From assembly GCF_932526225.1 (NCBI RefSeq), contig NC_064045.1, forward strand, positions 6,275,498 to 6,339,497: a DNA stretch of 64,000 nucleotides, written 5' to 3'. A program made the translations under genes and the position numbers. Below the pieces are notes generated by a model. That model did not search any database and had not been told where the DNA came from. It saw only the letters and a program-made list of their open reading frames with translations. Origin of the DNA: Nematostella vectensis. Taxonomy: Eukaryota > Cnidaria > Anthozoa > Actiniaria > Edwardsiidae. Positions 33,880 to 44,800 of the stretch are shown here, piece after piece (within the stretch, counting starts at the first letter, position 1; every line of letters starts with the position of its first letter).

Positions 33880-34674
33880 CTATTCAAGCGATAGAATTTC
33901 TAATTTTTCTTCCAGATCTTCAGTGTCATTTTGTAGATGTTGCACCACTTCAGCAAATTGAGGACTGCATTTTGCTTTACACAGCGAAATTTTGGCGGTA
34001 TCACCGATTGTAGGTAGAACTTTACTCGGAGCTTTCCTTCTTTCTTTTCGAGAACCGCCGCCGTACCATTTTAGTGCTAGTGAGCGCGCCTTAACAATAG
34101 TAAATAGCGCGTTTCTGTCCCCGTTTGATATTGATTTGCGGCTACCAAAACCAATGGAGCTTTTTCTTTCATGCGGTACATCCAGTGAGTTGCGTTTAGA
34201 TGATATAAGAGTGTGTCGGCGGTCATATAATCGCGAGTCACGCGTTTTTTCCATCATAGAGCTCGTACTACTTGACGCCAATGCCCTTGCAGTCATATTT
34301 TTAGAAAATGTGACATCTTTAGATATAGCTCCGGATGTATAAGTTCTTCTTCTAGAAGTATGACTTCGCCTGGCTTCATTTTCGTCTAGGAAGTTCAATG
34401 ACTTTGTCAACCGAACTGGTTTCTTTTTCACCGCTGCGCCACCGTTCACACTGACATCCTCAATTAACGGCAAAGTACGACTCCTTTGTCGTCGTATTCT
34501 GAATCGTGGTGCCGACACATTACTGGTCTTGAAGTCCATTTCAAGTTGCGCCAAACGGAGACCAGTCTTCCCCTGCGTGGTATTTTTCTCGCCTACTAGC
34601 AACACTGATTTGTTGTGAAGCTTAAGTTCCGTGATAAGGTCATCCTGTGTAAACATTCCGCCTCCCAAATCCAT
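33880..34674 (-). CDS. Intronless orphan ORF, 264 aa, basic and serine-rich
   Basis: I do not recognise the protein. The ATG is at 34672-34674 and the stop at 33880-33882. It is strongly basic, with Arg/Lys-Ser clusters (RIRRQRSRTLP, RRSHTSRRRTYTS, HERKSSIGFGSRKS) that resemble kinase target sites. The C-terminus is a short acidic coiled-coil-like helix (FAEVVQHLQNDTEDLEEKLEI). There are no membrane segments or signal peptide, so a cytoplasmic or nuclear location is expected. Uninterrupted length over 790 bp in AT-rich DNA and composition argue for a real gene; it could also be one large exon of a longer gene. Confidence 0.6.
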   Translation of the reverse strand: MDLGGGMFTQDDLITELKLHNKSVLLVGEKNTTQGKTGLRLAQLEMDFKTSNVSAPRFRIRRQRSRTLPLIEDVSVNGGAAVKKKPVRLTKSLNFLDENEARRSHTSRRRTYTSGAISKDVTFSKNMTARALASSSTSSMMEKTRDSRLYDRRHTLISSKRNSLDVPHERKSSIGFGSRKSISNGDRNALFTIVKARSLALKWYGGGSRKERRKAPSKVLPTIGDTAKISLCKAKCSPQFAEVVQHLQNDTEDLEEKLEILSLE

Positions 34675-36825
34675 CCTTTTTGATCTGTTTACGCAGGATT
34701 GTTAAGGATTATGTACTTTAAGGTACAAACCGTTGACACGGCTTCATAATTTCTTAATTCCTAGCATTAACCCACTGTTGTCATCAGAATGACCAAAATA
34801 CCCTAAGCACTTGAATCGGGTGAGAACAAGCTGTGAAGATAGAGATATCTGTGGGTTTTTGTACTTTCAAATTGTTATTGTACAACTCTAATGGAAGGTA
34901 TTGTTCAAGGTCCATTACGTCACATTTTCTGAGTACTTAGGCTTGGTAATAGCGGTGATAATTGCCATGTGACACGAAGGGGGCTGGCGTTAGACAAAAG
35001 CGCTATTAGGGGCTTTGAATTAGACTTTAATTTGCCAGCAAAACAACTTAAGGCTGGTGGTGGTGCATGAAACCGAGGGTTTTCTCTAACATGGCTTCTC
35101 TCAGCCTCTCATTTAGTTTTGCCTTCCTTTGCATTATTTGCATATTTACTGATGAAACTATACAAAATATTCATCTAAGAATATAGGCTGGTATTTGGCT
35201 AACCATATCCTAAAGGAATTGTTGATAGGGCGATTTAACTATGCCTTTTTCTACTTGCCCTTAGCTGCTTGGAACAACAAAATGGCGGCTGATAAAGTGA
35301 TTTCAAACGCCGTTTCCAGCTTCTTTTCTTTGTATTTCGCTGGGCTGGCGATTGGCAAAAATCAAAGAAAAAGGCATCTGCTAGCATAGGAAAATTCGCT
35401 TTCAGGGTTTGTTCCGCCGAGTAAAGCCGCAGCTACATCTACATGTAAAGGCTGCTCGTACAAACGAATGGCCTCTTATCTTGCATTGCTGATGAACGGG
35501 TACATTGCACCCTGTACAACTAATAACCTTGCTTTGAATTCTAAACCTATTATTGAATAGTTTGTACTATGCAAAACACAAACAAATTGATTTATAGTGT
35601 AGTTATCTATGTGTACAATCAATTTCTTTGAAGTGAAACCAGTAGAAGCAATCACAGGTACGAGCATTCTTTAGTTAAGCTTTACTTTGTGATTGATTAA
35701 AATACATGTCTTTTGTGTCATTTGAAATTAAAACGAATCATTCCCGGGAACCAAACATATTGCATAAATTTTGTGATTTGCTATTCAGCTTGCACGAGCT
35801 CACAGTCAGCTTGACTCACTCACCTGTACTATAAATCCCGATTGTGCCTGTCGTACAAAAAGAAGTAAAGCTCTTATGTTCGACTGGTATTGGTTGTGAG
35901 GTCATTGTTTCTTGATACTCTGTTATCGTTGCACAAGATACCGTTTTGCTATTTAAATATTCAATCAACCTGTAACCGGAGTCTCAGATTAACTTATCTC
36001 CTTTAGACCAATGGTGTAGAGAATGACATCTGAAACCATTAGCTGTCCAAAAGAGAATAGAGTAAACCTACTGCATTGGGGCACGCAAAGTGTATAAGTA
36101 AAGCTCCGTATAAGAACTAAGCGAAGTCCCATTGTGCCGCAAAAAGCTTTCCCCACGAAGGATATTTTTTGTACTGAACACACAAACACAAGATATAGAA
36201 TAAGTGGGAATTTGAGGAAATTACATGAAACATGTGCTCCCTAATATATATCTTATCCGAGATTTCCGAACCAATCGAAAAAAGAAAGAACAAATAGTTT
36301 TTGCTTGAATAATTTTCACAAGGTTCCCCACGTTAGATTTGTCTAATAAGCCATATTACACATACCAATAAATCCTAAAACTCAAATATTCAAAAATATT
36401 AGGCGACATTTAGTTTTACGTGTAACTTCTTGTTGTAAATTCTTGTCTTGACCAATCAAATTTTGAATATTAACAAAGGCATTTTTGACATACACGCGTG
36501 CATTTGCCGTTAGATTCCTAGTTCTTACACGGGCCATTACAAGTATTAGTTATTTTGAGTAAGACACCTCGGATACCCGTATGAAAGGAAAAGAGTCTGC
36601 CCTATCAATAGTCGTTCAAAGAAATAAGCTCTTATCAGCTGTGGAAGACAATACAAGGGTGGGGGTGTGGGGTCATTTTCAAATTAAATTTATACCCATA
36701 CCTGCTACAATATTGAAGAAATGGCGAGGCTTACATGAAATATTTCTTTAAAATTAGATTTTGGATTTTAACTCTTTGTTCTGGACCCTGTAAGATATCC
36801 GTATCGAAACCTTAGGAGTACCATC

Positions 36826-37070
36826 AGGGGGGGATCCAAAATGGGGGTGGATAATGGCCGGATAGACGGCTTATAACTAATCCAGTGGTCCTTGGTAAGT
36901 CACTTCATAGATCTTACATGCTTCGCGATGAATCGGATTTGTCGCGTCAGCAAAGTAAAGCAGGCGAAGGAAAATGGACAGTACCTCCCGTCCCTCAGAC
37001 ATTTATTTTCTTCAAACAAAGTGACATTTTTTTACTCACAAAGGGGTTGGATATTCACCCAATCAACCCC
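36826..37070. mobile_element. hAT-like MITE, family A, inverted copy
   Basis: Starts CAGGGGGGGATCCAAAATGG and matches 3862-4120 in the opposite orientation (GGATAATGGCCGGATAGACG, CAGTGGTCCTTGGTAAGTCA). A Harbinger-like element begins a few bases further right. Confidence 0.55.
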
Positions 37071-37077
37071 CTATATC

Positions 37078-37464
37078 TTAGACCCTGTCCCCACGTATCC
37101 GTTTTCGTTTGAAAGCGCAACCTTTTTGTTCCGTTTTCAAAAAGATTCGCGTCCACACGAAGCGTTTTCATTTTGATACGACCCGTCCCCACGAAAACAA
37201 TAATAAGTTCTACAGCGCATGCGTACTCGCGCGCCAAGTGGACTGGACCTGAGTTATTACGCCATCGTTTTCGAAAGGTTCCGTTTTCGTCCGTCCCCAC
37301 GGCAGCCAAAGGGTATCGTTATCAAATTGTTCCACTCTGGAGATTGTTTTCAAATCGTACCGTTTTTGATTATCGTTTTCGCGTTTCCGTGTGGAAGATA
37401 CCCGTATCCGTAACGAAAACGTTGCGTTTTCAAATGAAAACGGATACGTGGGGACAGGGTCTTA
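37078..37464. mobile_element. 381-bp PIF/Harbinger-like MITE with TTA target duplication
   Basis: Element body 37081-37461. Terminal inverted repeats GACCCTGTCCCCACGTATCC and its complement are perfect for about 25 bp. TTA flanks both ends (37078-37080 and 37462-37464), matching the TWA target site of PIF/Harbinger elements. It is internally rich in CCGTTTTC blocks and encodes nothing. Confidence 0.78.
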
Positions 37465-37694
37465 ATCAGTACCTAAAGACATGATCAATCAATGATTAAC
37501 ATTTCTATACACCAAATTCATCGATTAATGAAATAATGAGCCGTTTTGCATTACGATGTGTGGGTAAGGCAGGGTAGTGAGTGTCCAATAAAAATAAACA
37601 CGACCAACAATTTGTGATAAAACTTTTATTGTGTCACATACGCAATGATCTGTGCACCATAACTGTAAAAACGTGTGTATGACCACTATATTAG

Positions 37695-38194
37695 TGGTTG
37701 TCAGGGGCTCATAAGAAGGGGCAATCATCTGTATTATATAAGTGTCACGGCGTTTCCTGGGATCAGGCTATTTTTAGACGCGCGCGCACGAACGGGCCAA
37801 TCAGCTACGTTGACGTTGGTCGCGCGCGCTAGTGACGTGAGCCTGCACGAGCACGCGCAAATTTCAGTTAAGAAGAATATTTCTTTATCTATCATCCCTC
37901 GGTTTTGTTTGTTCAACAAAAGAATTGCAAGCCAGAATTTAGATTCGTAGGTAAAGTCGGATTCATTATTGAAGAAGAGAGCAACAAAAGTCAAAGTACC
38001 GAAGAGAAAACATAGCTTTTTGTCTGAGACTGCGCGTGCAGTTGAGCTCTGCCAAAACGTAAGCACTAAGGTCGCATCTGATTGGCTAATCCGCGCGTCT
38101 AAAAATAGCCTGATCCTAGGAAACGCCGTGACACTTATATAATACAAGAATGTGAGGAAATTGATTGCCCCTACTTATGAGCCCCTGTGGTTGT
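37695..38194. mobile_element. 486-bp inverted-repeat element, hAT-like ends
   Basis: Body 37702-38187 begins CAGGGGCTCATAAG and ends with the complement. TGGTTGT flanks both sides (37695-37701 and 38188-38194). A second, nearly perfect 54-bp inverted pair lies inside (37731-37784 and 38092-38145, GTATTATATAAGTGTCACGG), offset by a small indel from the outer pair. Non-autonomous. Confidence 0.7.
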
Positions 38195-38662
38195 CTATCT
38201 ACAGATCCACACTCATTCAACGCGCGTATTGTTGCCATGTCTAGCAAGTGGATGGTACTGGGAGCCTCACATGTTGAAATTATAATTTGTTTCCCATATG
38301 GCTATCAAACGTGTCAAATTCATAAAGTTATAGCCCATGCATTTTTATGATATTTGAATAGAGTGCTTGGATACATGATACAAAATATATCAAAGTATCC
38401 TTTGTTATGGATCTTTCTATGTGATCTTTGTATGTATGTCTTTGAAAGTGTGTCTCTCTCTATTACGCTCCATGGGGATATAAATTACGCAAGACACTCG
38501 GAACACAAACTAAGGATAGGATCTTCCAATTAAAGGGGCAGAATGTAGGCTGATGGTTCTCTAAGACGCAAGAGTACGTAATTTTATGATTCTCACTGGA
38601 GCGCATGCGCTTATCTAAGTTCAAACGAGTGCGGAAATACTTTATCCTATACATCCCAGTGC

Positions 38663-38862
38663 TCACACTCCCCCTTTCTTCAGTTTCCCAAGGCTATCGA
38701 ATTTCATGGCCTGGATTTGCTGTTTCTTGTCCAGTTTGCATCGAGTCGTGTGATTGATGCTGTCCTCCTCCCGGCATGCATCGCTGCAGTAGCCTTGTAC
38801 GTCACACTCCTGGCAGCGCTGATTGGCGACAAGACCACATGGACAAAAGTCGTTGATTCGCT
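38663..38862 (-). CDS. MYND-type zinc-finger exon, probable alternative 3' end
   Basis: Acceptor TTTAAACTCAG then 200 nt to a stop. The product contains CPCG, CQEC, YCSDAC and HTTRC, the spacing of a MYND finger except that the first pair is CxC. A donor AGAG/GTACAG at 39392-39393 inside the upstream exon has the matching phase, so the finger can be spliced onto the receptor tail. A separate small gene starting at an ATG within the intron cannot be excluded. Confidence 0.6.
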
Positions 38863-41800
38863 CTGAGTTTAAAGAAGATATCGTCAAACCGGAGATCGTC
38901 TATAAATCGGGGCTATACTGGTATCGGGCTAGAAGTCTTAAGGAACTAGAGAGGATTGCGGGATCACTTCGTAATCAGAAAAATGGAATCAAATAGGGAA
39001 AAGTCGTAAAATCCAAATATTTAGATAGAGATTTGCAGCTCTTAAAATAATGTCAGTCACCTTCTCCTTTGTTATTGTTTATAATTGAAAATACAACGGT
39101 TTATTTGCAAGAAAAAAATCAAAATAACCATCCACGATTGAAGACTAATACTTTATCAATGATATTTGACTGAAAGCTTCTCAGTTACTTGCTTGAATTA
39201 GCCGATTGAAATGGATTCTTGTGTGACTCTGAGCGGAAGCATAAAATGGCGGCGTGATTGCCCTTCTTTAAAGCATTGGTTGATGAGATAATTCGAAGGC
39301 ATCTGATTTCTGGAGTGTCAAATTGCATTTTAAACATATGAGTTTTTGGATTTACCCAAATCACATTGACTGTCATAATATCATGGACTGTACCTCTTCC
39401 ATGAAGGACTTTGATTCGGATAGTTCTCTTGAACACATCACCAACCATCACCAGTCCCTCGCGACGTGGGGCGATGACTTTCATTTTACTGTCGACGAAC
39501 ACGAAGCGTGACGCCTGTTTGTGTGACATGACGTCACGCATGTCACGCCTTAGCTCTTCAAGGCTCCCTAAGACATTGGCATTGACCGTGCCAACGTTGT
39601 GGGCAAGGTTTCCGTGCTCGATACTTGGCCGCAATATGTTGACTGACATCTCACGGTACAACGTCATGCGATTTTCTCCTGCAAAAGGCATGAATATGAA
39701 ATAGTCTAATCATTATGATTGCCGCTATCCGTCACCATTCTCAACAATATACATTTCAAATAAGGTTGCACTCGGCGAATCAATGTATCGTAACCCGCAG
39801 TGCTTTATGGGTATCAAAAACTGTGAAATTTATCATGTTCATGTCCCTGTGAACATACGCTTCCCATGAAGCACTGCGGGTGCTTCATGGGTAGCGTATG
39901 ATTTCCGAGTTCAACGTTGTTTAAAATAGGTGTATATTCTTTTTACAAGAGCGCAAAATTTTCAATTGACACTGTTTCATTTAAATTGTTGGAGCCCTTT
40001 AAGGCTGAAAAGGCTATTTTTCCTTGTATACAAGGATATGGTACCCAATGAAGTCTTTGATAATTGCACAGATGACCAATAACAACATAACAATTTGATT
40101 CTGCATTTTCTAACACTAACAAACGATATTTTGCTCTCAGCATTTTCTCAGCATGGTTCTTTTAAGAAAACTGTAAACTGGTACGATTTCGGCTTTACGT
40201 TAAATAACCCAAAGGTTTCAATGAGGTGTTTACGTAGCTGAGAACTAGTAAAGTGAAGTGTTCCATCGCATAATATCCTTTCGGATTCTGTCTTGTCTTT
40301 TTTCCCTACTTTCAGGCGCGTACACAGGGGGATGCGTGCACCCCCCTCCCCCCCCCCCCTTCGGCAGCCAAAAAGTGGGACCTTTCTTATTAAGGAATCT
40401 TCAAATACTATGCTTTTTCCATATAATACCCAGACTGCGCACCCCTCCCCCCCCCCTCCCTTATCGGCCAATCCTGAGAGCGCGCCTGACTTTTAAAGCA
40501 TGATATAAAAAAATGCTTTCAGATGGTGGCATGGATGGCAAACAGCAAATCACCTTTGTTCTCATTCATGGCTTTCATGACGACTCCCGTCAGCTTTTCC
40601 TCTTGGCCAGACTCCGCCAGATCTACCTCATCATCATCATCATTCGCTTCCACTGTGTTCGGTAACGAACCACGGCTACCACTCGGGGAGGGAGTTCTCA
40701 GCCCGTATAACATCTGGGGCGTGACCTGGAGGTGTCCGGACTGACGACAAATTTAACAAGTCAGCAAATGCTCATTACATATGAAGGATTTGCAAACTCA
40801 GTTGCCTTGCGATCACGAGGTACGCAGGGGCGTAGCTAGGGGATGACCTAGGGCCCCCTCCTTTAAGCAGCCAAAAATACAGTAAATGTATGGGGCATTA
40901 TCTCAAATAAAGAGGAAAATTCATTGAAAGTCCCTTTTGGGCCCCCTCCTGTTAAAAATCCTGCTTACACCGCTCGTACATGAATAGATTTGGGGATGGT
41001 TTGTTACAGACGACTGGAAAAAAAGTGATTGAGATGAAGTGAAACGTCGTACTGTGACTAACCATTCTAAGGATGTATTCCAAGGTCGTTTATATAGTTT
41101 ACAGAATAAAAAAACGATTTTTTAAGCAGCCATTCTAAGGCAAATGGTTTATTTATCGTTTGAATCCAGCACTACAAAATATAACACTTTGGTGTACATA
41201 TCATTCTATCCAGAATATGTCAAATATAAAATGCTTTCAGGATATTTCCAATAAATATTCGTGCTCAATGCGCGTGGGCTCACCTGATTTTCAGCGCTGT
41301 CATCACAATTGTCGTCTTGCGTCAGTGTTGCAGATTGTCGCCTCGCATCCAAGGCAAGGGGGAGGGGTGAGTTACTCTGTGTTGTAGCATGAGTTGAGAA
41401 GGCCTTGACAATACGGGGCTTGTGATTGACAGATGAGATCACCGTCTAAGAAATGATTAGTGGTCATCATTTATATGGATTCTTTTTAAAAGCGGCTACA
41501 GCTACTCATCGACTTCTACCATTTATGTGACTACTTTTAGTCCCTCTTCTAATGGTGCATTGTGTAAACCGCGGCCCATGGAAGACATGGAAATAAGTTT
41601 AGTTTTTTTTCACAGACCCGTAGTCAGGAATTTTGAGCGAGGGAGGGGAGGGGGATTTCGTTTACCCATTTGATTTTCTTTTAGGTAGCTCGTTCTGGCT
41701 CGCAGTTGTACTTAATTTTTCTTATTAATTTGAGAGGAACTTCCAGTCAAGTGGGGGGTTTCTCCTGAGCCCCCGAACCCCTGGCTACGGATCTGTTTCT

Positions 41801-44800
41801 ATACAGCCTGTACTTTCCGTATATCAATTGATTAAAATATAGTGAAGCATTCCCCGTAGTAACATCAACTTAGCTTATTTATGTTGATGCTGATGCTTTT
41901 GTTGTCCTCATGTTTTTGTTGTTAGTTTAATTATTTGTTCAACTTTCTTACCGTATCCCCCACATCCATGTGTTCCAAGGAAATGGCGTCGATTTCATCG
42001 TCGTCCAGATCAGCAGATGTGCGTAACGATGATTTGGAAGGAATCTTGTACTCTAGCTGAGGGTCCCATTCATTATCATGAGCCTCTTTCAAATCTGTCG
42101 CAGAAGGTGGATTCACCTTGGTCTTGCTCTTTCTCTTGCGGTAGAAGATTGTAGCAACGATTGCGAGAATTATCAAGCAGACGACAACAACAACGATAAC
42201 AATTATGTACGTCGTTTTTAGTCCACTTTCCTCGATTTCCATAGACTGTGGCACATATTTCTCGCCGTTGACTTCCATATAAGGTCTTGTGGTGATTGTG
42301 TGACCATTATGTGTGACAGTCATGCCATTCTTGACGTTTGTGTAAAGGGAAGTCAAAGTAGTGTCCTTAAGGGATGATGCCATGGTTACGTTGACGGTTA
42401 CAAGGATACTGCCTTCTTTTACCTCGATAACGTTAAAGTTACAGCTACAATCTGGGTGCTTGTCTTTCAGGGCCTTCTCGACAGACAATTTGAACTGCTC
42501 ATGATCATCAACAACATCTTTAAAGGATCCATCGAAAATCAACAAGCATTTGTGGGTTTCCTCGGGATCTTTACAGTTACTGGTTGTTTCCTCGATGTTG
42601 AGCATGCGCTGTGGGGTATAACCGCTTGTAAGTGTTAGCTCAACACCGGTTTCCAATGTAACGCCTGCTGTGGTTGCGGAGGAGCTGGGGCTGAACATGG
42701 GTGTCACGTGTTTTGTGGATCCTGTTTTAACGACTTGTATAATAGAAACCCCGACTTCATTACCCTTGAGCTTGGAGTTCACTGACTGGATTTTGGAGTC
42801 CTCAGATTTGATCACTGCTCCAAAAAACTTGGTCTTGTCTTTAAAAGCGGCTACAGATCCAACTGTGAAAGGGGTGTTTTTAATATGCTCCTGGAAAATC
42901 AATGTAGGGTACGAGAAGTCATAGTACACTTCCAGGGTACCTGAATCGACTGCAGAACCATCCTTGTCCAGGAACTTTGCGGTAAATTCCAGGTTACACT
43001 TGGTGCTGTCAGAGTCCGGAAGACTGCTGCTAGGCACCTTGAAAGCCAGCTCAGTCAGAAACTTTGCTCTGTCCAGGTACACTTCTGCCAGGAACCATGC
43101 ATCTCGACCCTCAACCTTGGTATTCCAGTCAACGTCCATTTCCTTCTTTTGAGCTGCCGTCACGGAGCCCATCACGGAGCCCAAATATCCGTTCTTCAGA
43201 TACATAGCGTAGCCCTTGATGTACGCAACATCGATAATGTCCAGTGCACAGTCAAAGTTCACATCACCTTTCGGTAGAGAGGAGCATTGACCTGCAGCGC
43301 TCTTAGTGGGTTTGATGGCCAACTCCTTATTCACCGTGCGGTAGTGATTTAGAAGCATTTCCGGGATACCTGTGGTCAAAGCCTTGACCTTGACAGTGCC
43401 AATGTCAGTAGCTAGACTGTTGGCGTCATCAACAGGTCCAAATATGGTAATGGTATTTCCCATGTGCGCATATTGTAGGTCTGTGGTGATTTCTTCCATT
43501 TGGACTTTGCTGGTGTCAAATTTGAGTTCGATGTGAATGGCTAGAAGACCAGATCCTGGGTTTACTCTTATGGGCATGTTCCAGATTTGACCACTTCTGA
43601 GCGAAAACATCGCGGGTCCGATAATTTCCCCAATATCGACTTCTCCCACATCCGGTTGAGGGTTCGAGTAGAACGAGAACGAGGCTGCGATACTGGCATT
43701 AGATGAAGCCACCACCCTAATGGCGACCTTGCTGTTGTCATGCGCATTGAGGGTCAGGATCCCGGATGATGGATGGGCGGCGACCGCTGACGGGTTACTA
43801 GATGTGAATGTTAGCAGGTTCGCGTAAGGCGAGAAGTCATTGACTTTCAGGATAACACCGCTGTCCATGCGTAATTCCAGGTGCGCCTTGTGCTCACTTC
43901 CGGTCACGCCCACCAATGTCTCGTTAGTCAGCTCGTATTGCAGGTTGAGTATGGCCTCAATGCGGCTTGTGTACAGCAAGGGCTCCTCGATGGTGATCTC
44001 CTCGGTCTGGGCGGTGCCATGGTACATGGACGAGGGCGTGGTCGACACGGTCATGTTCACGACATACCCGGTGCCGGGGGTGTCGATGCTGAGGTCGGTG
44101 AAGCGGGCGACGCCTTTGGTGAACCGCACTGTGGTGGTACCATTCAGGTTGCCGGGGTATTTGATGGGATCGGCGATACTTGCCGTCACCTGGCAAGATG
44201 AATTGATGATAAAGGTCATCAAACACTTCAATAAATGCAGCATACCAAGCGATATTCAACAATACTGAATTATTTGTAAATAATAGTGGATTATTAACAA
44301 ATAGAAAAATAAGAAAAACAATGACGGATTTTTTTAACTGGCACCGATCGGTGATAGGGTGGATGGAGCAGAAAAAAATTGCTGGTGGCTCAGCGACTAA
44401 TTGCCGCAAATGAATAAAAGAAAAACCTGTGCTTTTAAGCAACTTAATTAAGACTTGACAACATAATCTTTATGCAACTTCGTTCTAAATTTGAATTAAA
44501 AAATCTTTGATTGCAATAGCTGGGATACGATTTTCTATCGTTATCATTTCTGTTAGTATTTGATTAAATAACGAATTGATTTTGCTGACTAAGAGAGTAT
44601 AGAAGTCAGCTGCATTTTCGTAAAACTGATTGCTGTGGCGTTCCTTACCTCCCATACTCGTCCCTTCCATCCGGTGTTCTCCACCAGTTGTCCAGACACA
44701 GCATCACGAACCTCCACCACAGGCTGCACGCGGAAAGCCGCTGTCTTGTTTGCGCCCACAGGCTGAACAGACACAACGTAGCTCAACAGCCTCTCTCTGA

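Larger units (their letters stand above)
34675..38662. other. Intergenic stretch with MITEs, no convincing gene
   Basis: Contains three transposon-like units (36826-37070, 37078-37464, 37695-38194). A plus-strand ATG in AAAATGGCGGCT context at 35281 opens only 36 codons and the same motif ends a repeat family elsewhere in the window, so it is not called. Confidence 0.5.

Noticed and set aside
35281-35389. Start of a plus-strand gene at an AAAATGGCGGCT context
   Set aside because: Only 36 codons, and the same motif ends a dispersed repeat family elsewhere in the window.
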